A stretch of DNA of 33,298 bases from Fibrobacter sp. (GTDB lineage Bacteria; Fibrobacterota; Chitinivibrionia; Chitinivibrionales; Chitinispirillaceae). The translations under genes were made by a program, and so were the position numbers. Shown piece by piece: positions 1 through 8,693 of the stretch. The DNA lies in the NCBI GenBank assembly GCA_012519985.1, contig JAAYPC010000176.1:1-33298 (forward strand), given 5' to 3'. How positions within the stretch are numbered: the first letter of the stretch is position 1; each line of letters opens with the position of its first letter. The notes under the pieces are model-generated. The model was not told where the DNA came from and ran no database searches. It worked only from the letters and a program-made list of their open reading frames with translations.

Positions 1-375
1 CTTTTTTCAAAAAAGGTCATCCCTGCGGCTCAGGAATTTTCTATTCGCTGTAGGACTTGTTCAGACCATCAGGAAAATCTTTTTGCGCTGAAAAACTAAA
101 AATTTTTTAAAAAGGAGATCTTCTACGTTTGAAACAGACGCAAAAATTTACAAATAACATGTTTTGCCTTAAAAAGTTCTGTTCAGGGTGACCTGGAAGC
201 GTCCTCTCTGCCAGGATTTCAAGTCCCCAAATAAAGAACCGATGCGTATTGGATTTCTTACCAGGTATTTGTTTCAATAACTGAGTAGTTTCTTTTCACC
301 CAAGACATGGCATTCTAATTGCCATGCTCAGATATGACCAGTTTCCCACCACCAAAAATCTGTGATGGAGTTATC
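1..375. other. Gene-free leader before the ATPase fusion
   Basis: No coding sequence is supported here. A short inverted pair (CCTGG at 192-196 and CCAGG at 211-215) and a poly-T/poly-A inverted stretch at 1-16 are the only structures seen. Neither is strong enough to name as a regulator or terminator. The promoter of the downstream gene presumably lies here, but no convincing -35/-10 pair was identified. Confidence 0.4.
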
Positions 376-3300
376 ATGAGATTTTCATCTATAGTGAAAC
401 CGGCATTCTTGAGTACAGATATAAAGGCAGAAACGAAAGAAGATGCTTTTAAGGAAATTGTCTCCAAATTCCATATCAAACATCAGAATATTGCATTGAG
501 GAAAATCATAGAACGTGAAAATCAAAGCAGCACTGGTATCGGTGATGGTTGTGCTATACCACATGCCAGGTTGGAAGATATAAAAGAGGTCTATTTTTTT
601 GTGGGCATCTCCAGGAAAGGTATCGACTTTAATTCGATCGATAAAAAGCCGGTCCACCTGATCTTCCTATTTATAACCCCTCTTTCCGAGACTGCCACCC
701 ATCTGAAAGTTTTATCCAGAATCAGTCAGATAATTAAAAAACCAAACCTGGTGAGAAGGTTGATTGAGGCACATGACAATCAGGAGCTTTTCCAGATAAT
801 GCTTCTTCAACGATCTGAAAAAGAAAGCTACATCTCTTTGACAGTTGAACAGGTATTCCAGGAATTGGCAACCGGAACGGAGGGCCTGACTGAAGAAGAA
901 GCATCCAGCAGAATAAAGGAATATGGCCCAAATCTGCTTAAACAGAAAAAGGGCCCATCTCTGGTTAGAAAGTTTATTCACAATTTCACCAACCTGCTTG
1001 CTCTCTTAATGTGGGCAGGCAGCGCTTTGGCATTCGCCATTGATCTCTCCACTATCGGATGGGCGATTATACTGGTTATAGTGGTCAACGCACTGTTTAG
1101 TTTCTGGCAGGAGTTCAAAGCAGAAAAAGCTATCGAAGCTTTGCGGGGTCTTATCCCCAGTTTTGCCAGGGTAATCAGAAATGGTAAGGAGGAAAAAGTA
1201 TACAGCTCTGAAGTAGTCCCGGGAGATATTGTCATTTTTGATGAGGGGGACAATATTCCTGCAGATGCACGTTTGATTTCCACCCATGAACTCAGGGTCG
1301 ATAACAGCGTTTTCTCCGGTGAATCCAGGCCTGGTTACAAAACATCCGACATGTTTCATCACACCGAGGAGTTTGTCTGGACTGAAATGCCTAACCTGGT
1401 GTTTGCCGGTACCAGTGTAGTTTCCGGAAACGGTACTGCGGTAATAATCGCTACTGGCATGTCCACAGAAATTGGAAAAATCGCCGCCCTGACACAATCG
1501 GTCAAGGAAGAACTCAGCCCGTTGCAAAAAGAAATTAACAAACTCACCAGAATAATTGCAATCGTGGCCATGGCTCTTGGTGCGTTCTTTCTGGCTATCG
1601 GAGTGTGGGTTGCACAACTCTCTGTTGCTGCATCTGTTCTTTTTGCCTTGGGTATCATCCTGGGTAATATTCCTGAAGGGCTCTTGCCCACTGTTACCTT
1701 GTCACTTGCGGTAGCAGTACAGCGAATGTCTAAAAGAAACGTGCTGATAAAAAAACTCTCATCAGTTGAGACTCTGGGGTCCACCAATGTTATCTGTACA
1801 GACAAAACCGGAACTCTGACCACCAATCAGATCAGTGTACGTAAAATCTGGATAGATAATAAAGTGGTGGAAGTCAGCGGGTCCAGCTATGAGCCATCAG
1901 GAGAGTTTCTCTGGAGCAGCAATAAAACCAAAGTCCCTGCAGACTTCCACAAAAGAGCCGATTTCTCTCTATTGGCCAACGTTTCGATTCTATGCAGCAC
2001 AGCCAATCTTTTCCCCCCTTCTGCTGACAGAAGCTACTGGTCTATTTCAGGTGATCCTACCGAAGGAGCGCTGCTGGTATTAGCCGGCAAAGGAAACTAT
2101 TCAGTTTCTGTCCAGAGGGAAACTTATCCTCTGCTGAAGCGATTTCCGTTCGAGTCCATACGTAAACGGATGAGCTCCATTCATTATCTTCCGGGAGGTA
2201 TCAGGCGAGCATTTGTAAAAGGCTCTCCTAAAGAGATGCTCTCTTTATCTACCAGAATAATGATTAATCAACAAGTCGTTCCCATAAATGAGAATCACAG
2301 AAAAGAGATCGCGAGAGTAATAGATTCCATGGCGCGGGATGGCTTGCGGGTTCTGGCCCTGGCCTATAGAGATATTGAAGATGGGACAGATCTGAATAAA
2401 ATCACAAATGAAGATGTTGAACGGGATCTCACGCTCATTGGAATCACCGCCATGTACGATCCGCCAAGACCGGAGGTCGAAGGAGCTATTTCACTTTGCA
2501 GAGAAGCCGGTATCCGGGTGGTTATGATTACCGGCGACTACGAAGTGACCGCCCTGTCTATTGCCCGTCAGGTAGGGATTGTCACTTCCGAAAAAGCAAA
2601 AGTAATCACCGGTACAACCCTGGCAGCCATGTCTGATGATCACTTGATCGAAGAGCTTAAAGGTGAGGTGGTCTTTGCAAGAGTTAATCCTGAGCACAAA
2701 TTCCGTATCGTAAAAGCTTTGAAAAACATGGGCAATATCGTTGCTGTTACCGGTGATGGTGTCAATGATGCTCCGGCGCTTAAAAGAGCGGATATCGGAA
2801 TTGCCATGGGAATCCGGGGAACCGATGTGGCTAAAGAAGCTGCGGACATGATTCTTTCGGATGACAATTTCGCCAGTATCGTTGCCGGTATCGAAGAAGG
2901 AAGGGCTGTTTTCGATAATATCCGTAAATTTATCACCTACATTTTTGCCCACCTGGTTCCTGAAGTAGTTCCCTTTGCAGTTTTTGCCATATTCCGAACT
3001 CCGGTTCCCATAACGCCTCTTCAGATTCTGGCAATCGATCTGGGAACAGAAACCTTGCCCGCTTTGGCACTGGGAACTGAGAAGCCGGAAAAAGGTATAA
3101 TGAAATTGCCCCCGCGTCCTAAATCCAAGGGATTGATCGATAAAAGCGTACTCATCAGGGGATATGCCTGGCTGGGGTCTTTAAATGCCGTTTTCATCCT
3201 GATCGCTTATTTCTGGGTTCTTTTCAGGGGTGGATGGCAACCGGGAATGCAACTTGAGCCGGATGATCTCACCTTCACCAACCCCCTTCATCTGGAAGCT

Positions 3301-3630
3301 ACAACTATAGTATTTGTAGGAATCATTGTACTTCAGTTTGCCAATCTTCTAACCATAAGAAGTGAAACCAGATCAGTTTTTCAAATAGGATTTTTCAGCA
3401 ATAATCTAATCTTCTGGGGAATTGGTTTCTCTCTGGTTTTTACTGCTGCCTTAATCTACATCCCATATTTTCAGAAAATTTTTAATACCACCGGCTTGGG
3501 AATACTGGAATGGACAATTCTTTTTCTGTTTGCAGTGGTCATCTTTTTAATTGAGGAATTCAGAAAATATGCTTTCCAGAAACAATGGGAATCACAAAAA
3601 CGTAGAAAAATGCATCTGAAGACCGCCTGA
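376..3630 (+). CDS. PTS EIIA domain fused to a Na+/K+-ATPase-like P-type cation pump
   Basis: The protein is 1084 residues from the ATG at 376. That start is preferred over an upstream in-frame ATG at 319 because GGAG sits six bases before it and the EIIA fold begins right after it. Residues 1-145 resemble a fructose/PtsN-type PTS EIIA domain with the phospho-accepting histidine at His63 in an IPHA context. From about residue 154 follow a cation-ATPase N-terminal domain, the actuator loop (SGES 314-317 in place of the usual TGES), the phosphorylation site Asp476 in DKTGTLT, TGD and GDGVNDAP hinge motifs, and about ten membrane segments. Ion-site motifs match the P2C (Na+/K+) group: PEGLL with Glu434, PEVVPF with Glu863, and IDLGTETLPA with Asp888 and Glu892. 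Likely role: inner-membrane, ATP-driven monovalent cation transport, possibly gated by PTS phosphorylation. The ion is inferred, not shown. Confidence 0.9.
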   Translation: MRFSSIVKPAFLSTDIKAETKEDAFKEIVSKFHIKHQNIALRKIIERENQSSTGIGDGCAIPHARLEDIKEVYFFVGISRKGIDFNSIDKKPVHLIFLFITPLSETATHLKVLSRISQIIKKPNLVRRLIEAHDNQELFQIMLLQRSEKESYISLTVEQVFQELATGTEGLTEEEASSRIKEYGPNLLKQKKGPSLVRKFIHNFTNLLALLMWAGSALAFAIDLSTIGWAIILVIVVNALFSFWQEFKAEKAIEALRGLIPSFARVIRNGKEEKVYSSEVVPGDIVIFDEGDNIPADARLISTHELRVDNSVFSGESRPGYKTSDMFHHTEEFVWTEMPNLVFAGTSVVSGNGTAVIIATGMSTEIGKIAALTQSVKEELSPLQKEINKLTRIIAIVAMALGAFFLAIGVWVAQLSVAASVLFALGIILGNIPEGLLPTVTLSLAVAVQRMSKRNVLIKKLSSVETLGSTNVICTDKTGTLTTNQISVRKIWIDNKVVEVSGSSYEPSGEFLWSSNKTKVPADFHKRADFSLLANVSILCSTANLFPPSADRSYWSISGDPTEGALLVLAGKGNYSVSVQRETYPLLKRFPFESIRKRMSSIHYLPGGIRRAFVKGSPKEMLSLSTRIMINQQVVPINENHRKEIARVIDSMARDGLRVLALAYRDIEDGTDLNKITNEDVERDLTLIGITAMYDPPRPEVEGAISLCREAGIRVVMITGDYEVTALSIARQVGIVTSEKAKVITGTTLAAMSDDHLIEELKGEVVFARVNPEHKFRIVKALKNMGNIVAVTGDGVNDAPALKRADIGIAMGIRGTDVAKEAADMILSDDNFASIVAGIEEGRAVFDNIRKFITYIFAHLVPEVVPFAVFAIFRTPVPITPLQILAIDLGTETLPALALGTEKPEKGIMKLPPRPKSKGLIDKSVLIRGYAWLGSLNAVFILIAYFWVLFRGGWQPGMQLEPDDLTFTNPLHLEATTIVFVGIIVLQFANLLTIRSETRSVFQIGFFSNNLIFWGIGFSLVFTAALIYIPYFQKIFNTTGLGILEWTILFLFAVVIFLIEEFRKYAFQKQWESQKRRKMHLKTA

Positions 3631-3651
3631 GAAAGCACACACAATTTCCAG

Positions 3652-3682
3652 AAAAAAAGAGTGAGGATAGTTAAATCCTCAC
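3652..3682 (-). terminator. Intrinsic terminator of nfnA-nfnB
   Basis: An 8-bp perfect stem (GTGAGGAT 3661-3668 with ATCCTCAC 3675-3682, six-base loop) overlaps the nfnB stop codon. Read on the minus strand it is followed, after two bases, by a run of seven T (complement of A at 3652-3658). On the plus strand no T-run follows, so it does not obviously terminate the converging ATPase transcript. Confidence 0.75.
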
Positions 3683-5082
3683 TTCAAATCCTCAATAATG
3701 CTTCTGGCTGCCGATTTCCCTGCGCCCATGGCCAAAATGACAGTTGCAGCTCCGGTAACGATGTCTCCACCGGCGTAAACTTTCTTCTTGGTAGTTCGGC
3801 CGCTTTCCGTGTCTGCTACTATAGTCCCATGTTTGGAAACTTCAATATCAGGAGTAGTTGAAGGAATCAGAGGATTGGGACTGTTGCCAATTGCAATGAT
3901 CACCACATCACATGGAATTTCGAATTCGCTTCCAGGAATTACCACCGGGCGACGTCGCCCAGAAGCATCCGGTTCTCCAAGTTGCATACGCACACAACGC
4001 ATTCCGGTTACAAACCCCTGTTCATTTGCGTAAATTTCCAGAGGATTACAAAGCAGATTGAACTCTATTCCCTCCTGCTTTGCATGATGGATTTCCGCTT
4101 TTCTGGCAGGCATTTCGGCTTCACTGCGACGGTAAACAATCATGGACTTTTCCGCACCCAGCCGCAAAGCAGTCCGTGCCGCATCCATAGCTACATTTCC
4201 ACCACCAACAGTTACAGCCCTTTTCCCTTTCATCACCGGGGTCTGAGCCTGATTCTCATAAGCCCTCATCAGATTACTGCGGGTAAGATACTCATTTGCC
4301 GAATATACACCGATATGGTTTTCGCCCTTTATTTTCATGAATGAAGGCAGTCCGGCACCGGAACCCACAAAAACCGCATCAAAGCCCTCTTCATTTAATA
4401 GCTCATCAATAGTAGCAGTTTTTCCAACCACGAAATTCTTCTCGATCTTTACCCCGAGCCTTTGAAGGTATTCGATCTCAGTTTTTACAATAGCTTTGGG
4501 AAGCCTGAACTCAGGAATTCCATACACCAGAACCCCACCAGCCTCGTGCAGCGCTTCAAAGATAGTCACTCCGAAACCCTCTTTTACCAGCTCACCAGCG
4601 CAGGTAAGTCCTGCGGGACCGGAACCAACTATGGCTACTTTTTTCCCATTGGAAGGTTTTACCTGTGGTATCTCCACCTGACCATGTTCTCTCTCGTAAT
4701 CTGCAGCAAATCTTTCCAGATTGCCAATTGAAACCGCATCACCTTTCTTGCCAAGGATACAGCGAACTTCGCATTGCTCCTCCTGCGGGCATACTCTTCC
4801 GCAGATCGCCGGCAAAGCATTGGTTTCCTTGATTTTCCGTGCTGCTTCAATAAATTTGCCCTCTGCAATAAGGGCAATAAACTCAGGAATTTTAACATTT
4901 ACCGGACATCCCTGAACGCAAAGCGGCTTCTTGCATTGAAGGCAACGCTTAGCCTCATTAATTGCCTCCTGTTCAGAGTAACCGTATGGGACTTCTCTGA
5001 AGTTACGACCACGTTCAACAGGGTCCTGTTCACGCATCACAGTACGCTGAAAACGTTGTTGTTTTTCCATCTCCACTGCCAT
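3679..5082 (-). CDS. nfnB: NfnB-like subunit (glutamate synthase small-subunit family)
   Basis: A 467-residue flavoprotein of the GltD / NfnB / SudA family. The N-terminal half has two cysteine clusters for [4Fe-4S] centres (Cys47, 50, 55, 59 and Cys94, 98, 104, 108). An FAD-binding GSGPAG motif follows at about 151-156, and an NADPH-binding GGGNVAMDAA segment lies further on, with the family's RRSEAEMPA stretch. It starts three bases after the stop of the upstream gene, which encodes the NfnA-like partner, so the two are co-transcribed. The pairing with a dihydroorotate-dehydrogenase-type FAD/NAD subunit, rather than a large glutamate synthase subunit, points to an NfnAB-type NADH-dependent ferredoxin:NADP+ oxidoreductase. 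That enzyme balances NADH, NADPH and reduced ferredoxin by electron bifurcation in anaerobes. A sulfide-dehydrogenase (SudAB) role cannot be excluded from sequence. Confidence 0.85.
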   Translation of the reverse strand: MAVEMEKQQRFQRTVMREQDPVERGRNFREVPYGYSEQEAINEAKRCLQCKKPLCVQGCPVNVKIPEFIALIAEGKFIEAARKIKETNALPAICGRVCPQEEQCEVRCILGKKGDAVSIGNLERFAADYEREHGQVEIPQVKPSNGKKVAIVGSGPAGLTCAGELVKEGFGVTIFEALHEAGGVLVYGIPEFRLPKAIVKTEIEYLQRLGVKIEKNFVVGKTATIDELLNEEGFDAVFVGSGAGLPSFMKIKGENHIGVYSANEYLTRSNLMRAYENQAQTPVMKGKRAVTVGGGNVAMDAARTALRLGAEKSMIVYRRSEAEMPARKAEIHHAKQEGIEFNLLCNPLEIYANEQGFVTGMRCVRMQLGEPDASGRRRPVVIPGSEFEIPCDVVIIAIGNSPNPLIPSTTPDIEVSKHGTIVADTESGRTTKKKVYAGGDIVTGAATVILAMGAGKSAARSIIEDLK

Positions 5083-5085
5083 ACT

Positions 5086-5922
5086 TCAAACGCTTTCTAT
5101 TCTACATTTATGGTTTTCACGAGCCTTGGTTTCAAACATTCGGTAACTGTTAAGTCTTTTGATCAGCTCATCCCAGTCGATCCCTGCGGCATCAAATTCA
5201 GGTCCATCCACACAGGCGAATTTTGTCTGATTGAACACTGTCACCCTGCATCCTCCGCACATACCAGTGCCATCAATCATGATCGGGTTAAGGGATGCAT
5301 ACGTTTTGATTCCTGCAGCAGTGGTTAAAGATGTAGTCACTTTCATCATCATGACAGGACCGATCACAAATGCAGTATCAAACTTCTCCCCGGAAGCTTC
5401 TAGTTCGTTGAAAACATCAGAAACAAATCCCTTGTTCCCGTAAGATCCATCATCGGTAGTAATGAAAACAGAATCCGAGACTTGCCTAATCTCCTGTTCA
5501 AGAATGATCAGATCCTTCGAACGTGCACCTATTATAGAAACCACCTGGTTGCCTGCCTGATGCAGGGCTTTAATAATAGGATAAAGCGGGGCTACACCCA
5601 CTCCTCCCCCGATGCAAAGGACTTTTCCGAATTTTTCGATATGGGTGGGATTCCCCAGAGGCCCGGCCAGATCCAGAACCGAACTCCCTATTGCGGCTTC
5701 TGAAAGTATCATGGTGGTTTTTCCAACGACCTGAAATATTATCTCTATCCACCCCTCATCCGGGTTTGAATCCGCAATGGTCAAAGGAATCCGCTCACTA
5801 TCCTGAACCGGTCTAAGAATCACGAATTGACCTGCTTTCCTTTTACGGGCAATTCGGGGAGCTGATAACCTATAACGATAAACCTGTGCAGAAAGCTGTT
5901 CCTTTTTTAAAATGTCTGCCAT
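5086..5922 (-). CDS. nfnA: NfnA-like FAD/NAD-binding, [2Fe-2S] subunit
   Basis: A 278-residue protein of the PyrK / NfnA / SudB ferredoxin-reductase family. It shows an FAD-binding RIPLT motif (residues 44-48), a nucleotide-binding GGGVGVAPLYP segment (105-115), and a C-terminal [2Fe-2S] site with Asp217, Cys222, Cys225 and Cys237. The Asp-plus-three-Cys pattern is what I recall for NfnA, rather than the four Cys of ordinary PyrK. The start is supported by a strong AAGGAG about ten bases upstream. It is the first gene of a two-gene operon with nfnB. In the complex this subunit would exchange electrons with NADH while NfnB handles NADPH and ferredoxin. Cytoplasmic. Confidence 0.85.
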   Translation of the reverse strand: MADILKKEQLSAQVYRYRLSAPRIARKRKAGQFVILRPVQDSERIPLTIADSNPDEGWIEIIFQVVGKTTMILSEAAIGSSVLDLAGPLGNPTHIEKFGKVLCIGGGVGVAPLYPIIKALHQAGNQVVSIIGARSKDLIILEQEIRQVSDSVFITTDDGSYGNKGFVSDVFNELEASGEKFDTAFVIGPVMMMKVTTSLTTAAGIKTYASLNPIMIDGTGMCGGCRVTVFNQTKFACVDGPEFDAAGIDWDELIKRLNSYRMFETKARENHKCRIESV

Positions 5923-6583
5923 GATGGTAGACTCTCCTTACCTGATAAAAAATGCTGTTGCGATCTCTTCTGCTCCACTTTATTATTAAGCAATTGTTTA
6001 TCCGGCAGGGTGTTGAGCATTTTAACACTTTGATTGCTCGCTATAATAGTAAGCGACAAAGCGGATGATGGGGTATCTTTAATTAAGAAAAGCTTTAAAA
6101 AGATCATTTTAATTAATCTGCTCCATTTCACGACACCAGGGGACGGGTGCAAGCCTTAACCCCGTTATTAACGATAGCTCCACCGTCGTTTTATTGCCAT
6201 ACACTGTCGGATACCAATTAACGAAATGAATCAGCAGGGCAGGACGTTACTGCTATAAAATGATATTTGGCAAAACCGTCGCTTGAGATTTATTTGAAAA
6301 TGCGACCGGCATTGAACCCTTACCTGTACGCAGCCCTCCAAATCCGCTTAAATTGATTCCTTTTAATTATCACCAGAATGTCAAAATTAGTGCCAGTAGC
6401 CTGGCTTCGATTCTATTACACTATCAATCATACGTTTTTCATATCCTGATTGTTTAAAGGATTGTTCAAAATTAACAGGTTTATAGCTCAGGTTGTTGCC
6501 GTTTTCTGTGGGAATGCATTTTTAAATAAAGCCGGAAGGTCAAATAATGGCAGATTGACCGGTAATCATATTATATTTGCCTT
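5923..6583. other. Intergenic region between nfnA and the TPM gene
   Basis: This 661-bp stretch holds the nfnA ribosome-binding site (AAGGAG near 5934-5939, minus strand) and presumably the promoters of both divergent units. A TATAAT at 6042-6047 lies inside a small CGCT/AGCG inverted pair, but no well-spaced -35 box was found. Short open frames here lack start signals and recognisable similarity. No riboswitch or small RNA could be identified by eye. Confidence 0.4.
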
Positions 6584-7342
6584 ATGTTTTCAGGGTTCAG
6601 AAAAAATCTCGTACTATTACTTTTATCAGTATATCCTGTTTTTTCCAATAATATTCCGTCGCGACCACAGGGGCCGGTAGCAGACTATGCTTCTATTCTT
6701 GACGCCGGTACTGAAGCAACACTTGCCAGAATCAGTCAGTCTTTATGGCAACAGGCCCAATTTGCCCTGGTAATAGCCACAGTTCCCTCTATCGGTGAAG
6801 AATCGATCGAAGAATATTCCTCATTTCTGTACGAAAAATGGGAAATAGGGGCTAAAGACAAAGATGAGGGAGCTCTCATCCTGTTATCAATGGAGCAGCG
6901 TAAAATCAGAATAGAAGTAGGTTATGGGGCTGAAGGTTATCTGAATGATTCAAAAACCGGCCGTCTGTTAGACAATTACTGTATTCCCCACCTTAAAAAG
7001 GGGGATTACTCAGGAGGCATACTTTCTTTAGCAGCAGCCCTGGCAAAAGAAGTAGAGAAGGAAAAAGGGATCGCATTATCTGTACCAGTAGCAGACTATC
7101 AACGGGTCGATCAGGAACAAACAGTCCAATTGTCTCCGTTTCAATTAATTTTCATTCTGATAGCTTTAATCCTTCTTTTAAGTACCCGCTTTGGTCGCTC
7201 GCTTTTATTCTGGATGATTGTTACCAGCATGTCTGATTCCGGCAGAAGGCGAGGAGGATTTGGTGGTGGATTTGGCGGTGGCGGGTACGGTGGATTTGGT
7301 GGTGGCATGAGTGGTGGTGGAGGATCTTCCCGCTCATTTTAA
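6584..7342 (+). CDS. TPM-domain (YgcG-like) membrane-anchored protein
   Basis: A 252-residue protein with an N-terminal hydrophobic signal segment (residues 6-21), a TPM domain (about 30-165, previously called DUF477/YgcG), and hydrophobic stretches at about 185-200 and 205-216. A glycine-rich tail (223-247) ends in SSRSF. This layout is typical of YgcG-like proteins with a periplasmic TPM domain and a short cytoplasmic Gly-rich end. TPM domains occur in phosphatase-like and photosystem-repair proteins, but the bacterial YgcG group has no firmly assigned reaction. The gene is first in a three-gene operon that ends with lemA, a partnership common in many genomes. No clear Shine-Dalgarno precedes the ATG, so the exact start is less certain than the domain call. 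Confidence 0.8.
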   Translation: MFSGFRKNLVLLLLSVYPVFSNNIPSRPQGPVADYASILDAGTEATLARISQSLWQQAQFALVIATVPSIGEESIEEYSSFLYEKWEIGAKDKDEGALILLSMEQRKIRIEVGYGAEGYLNDSKTGRLLDNYCIPHLKKGDYSGGILSLAAALAKEVEKEKGIALSVPVADYQRVDQEQTVQLSPFQLIFILIALILLLSTRFGRSLLFWMIVTSMSDSGRRRGGFGGGFGGGGYGGFGGGMSGGGGSSRSF

Positions 7343-7358
7343 CATTAGAGGATTCATA

Positions 7359-8072
7359 ATGAAACCTATTCTTAATCCTGTCGAATATGCACAAAAAGCG
7401 GTACACGAGTACATATCTCTTTATGGACCCGATCTGGTATCTGTAATTCTGTATGGCAGTGCTGCCGGAGGTGATTACGATCCACTTCAATCCGATATCA
7501 ATCTGCTCATTGTTCTGAGCTCTATGGATCTGGAATTGATTTCCAAATCGGCAGATATTCAGATCAAGCTTTTTCAGAAGCGGTTCAGCAGACCTTTGTT
7601 TATGGATAAAAAATACATCGATTCTTCGTGTGATTCTTATCCATTGGAATTTTTGGACATGAAAGAGCATTATGTGGTGTTGGCAGGAGAAGATGTTTTA
7701 AGTACAATAAATCCACAGATCGCTGACCTCAGACTTCAGGTGGAACGCGAGCTTAAAGGAAAATGGCTTCATCTGATTGATGAATATACTTTTGCCTGTA
7801 AAAATCAAAAGAACCTTGTTCAGCTCACCGATATTTCTCTGAAGACATTCATGCCACTTTTCAGAGCTCTTCTCAAGTTTAAAGGTGTTCCAGTCCCTGT
7901 AGCCCGAAAAGAGCTTCTCCCAGCAGTGGAATCGGCTTATTCGATTGATGGAAGTCCTTTTCAGGCTATGGATAAACTCAGAAAAGGAGGCAATCTTACG
8001 GAGCTGAAAACGAATTTTTCTGATTATTCCAAAGCAATTAAAAAATTGATCGACACGATAGAGAACATCTAA
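7359..8072 (+). CDS. Nucleotidyltransferase-fold protein in the TPM-LemA operon
   Basis: The ATG at 7359 is chosen because AGAGGA lies about six bases upstream and the longer frame would overlap the preceding gene. The 237-residue product has a pol-beta-type nucleotidyltransferase signature near the N-terminus: Gly33-Ser34 in LYGSAAGG, followed by SDIN at 45-48. In active enzymes of this fold (kanamycin nucleotidyltransferase, MNT) the last motif is usually DxD or DxE. Here the second acidic residue is Asn48, so catalysis may be altered or lost unless a later acidic residue compensates. The rest is helical with no recognised domain. It sits 16 bp after the TPM gene and 15 bp before lemA, so the three are one transcript. 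Substrate unknown. A structural or regulatory role is possible. Confidence 0.75.
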   Translation: MKPILNPVEYAQKAVHEYISLYGPDLVSVILYGSAAGGDYDPLQSDINLLIVLSSMDLELISKSADIQIKLFQKRFSRPLFMDKKYIDSSCDSYPLEFLDMKEHYVVLAGEDVLSTINPQIADLRLQVERELKGKWLHLIDEYTFACKNQKNLVQLTDISLKTFMPLFRALLKFKGVPVPVARKELLPAVESAYSIDGSPFQAMDKLRKGGNLTELKTNFSDYSKAIKKLIDTIENI

Positions 8073-8087
8073 TACGGAGTAAAGAGA

Positions 8088-8654
8088 ATGAAAGGCAAAA
8101 CGAAAGTTCTTATTGGAATTGGCATTGCAGTCTTACTGATTATTATAGTGGGTGCAAAAGCGATAGGATGGAGAAACCATCTGGTCGAGCTTGAGGAGCA
8201 GGTTAAAAAATCGTGGGCTAATGTAGACAACCAGTTACAGCGGCGAATGGATCTGATCCCCAATCTAGTGGAAACAGTTAAAGGATATGCGGCTCACGAA
8301 AACGAGGTCCTCACCCAGGTGACTAAAGCCAGGGCCAGCGTTGCAGGAGCAAACACCCCTCAGGAGAAGATCGATGCCAACAACCAATTGACCTCAGCAC
8401 TCTCAAGACTGTTGGTGGTGGTGGAGAAATATCCGGATCTCAAAGCGAATCAGAATTTCTTGGCCTTGCAGGATGAGCTTGCCGGAACCGAGAACCGCAT
8501 TTCTGTGGAACGTCGCAGATATAATGAAGCAGTCAATTCATTCAATGGAACCCGTCGTAAGATTCCTTACAACTTTTTTGCAGGCAGCTTTCCTCAGGCT
8601 GCATATTTTGAAGCTGCGCCAGAAGCCAAAACTGCTCCCAAGGTATCATTCTAA
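8088..8654 (+). CDS. lemA: LemA family membrane protein
   Basis: A 188-residue protein with one N-terminal membrane helix (about 7-24). It is followed by the characteristic LemA helical segment containing WANVDNQLQRRMDLIPNLVETVKGYA-type residues (43-68), a coiled four-helix region, and the family's C-terminal PYNFFAG motif. GGAG about ten bases upstream supports the start. LemA proteins are single-pass inner-membrane proteins with a large helical extracytoplasmic domain. They often pair with TPM/YgcG proteins, as here, but their biochemical role is not established. It is the last gene of the operon and is followed by an intrinsic terminator. Confidence 0.92.
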   Translation: MKGKTKVLIGIGIAVLLIIIVGAKAIGWRNHLVELEEQVKKSWANVDNQLQRRMDLIPNLVETVKGYAAHENEVLTQVTKARASVAGANTPQEKIDANNQLTSALSRLLVVVEKYPDLKANQNFLALQDELAGTENRISVERRRYNEAVNSFNGTRRKIPYNFFAGSFPQAAYFEAAPEAKTAPKVSF

Positions 8655-8665
8655 ATTTCTTTCTT

Positions 8666-8693
8666 GCTGCACCGTTTTGTCGGTGCAGCTTTT
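8666..8693 (+). terminator. Intrinsic terminator after lemA
   Basis: A perfect 9-bp stem (GCTGCACCG 8666-8674 and CGGTGCAGC 8681-8689) with a six-base loop is followed directly by TTTT. It lies 12 bases after the lemA stop codon and closes the TPM-nucleotidyltransferase-lemA operon. Confidence 0.9.

Noticed and set aside
1006..1617. 203-codon minus-strand frame inside the ATPase gene
   Set aside because: It lies wholly opposite a strongly conserved P-type ATPase sequence, shows no domain, and is a shadow frame.
6042..6047. TATAAT as a promoter -10 box for the TPM operon
   Set aside because: It lies more than 500 bases from the start codon and has no properly spaced -35 sequence.
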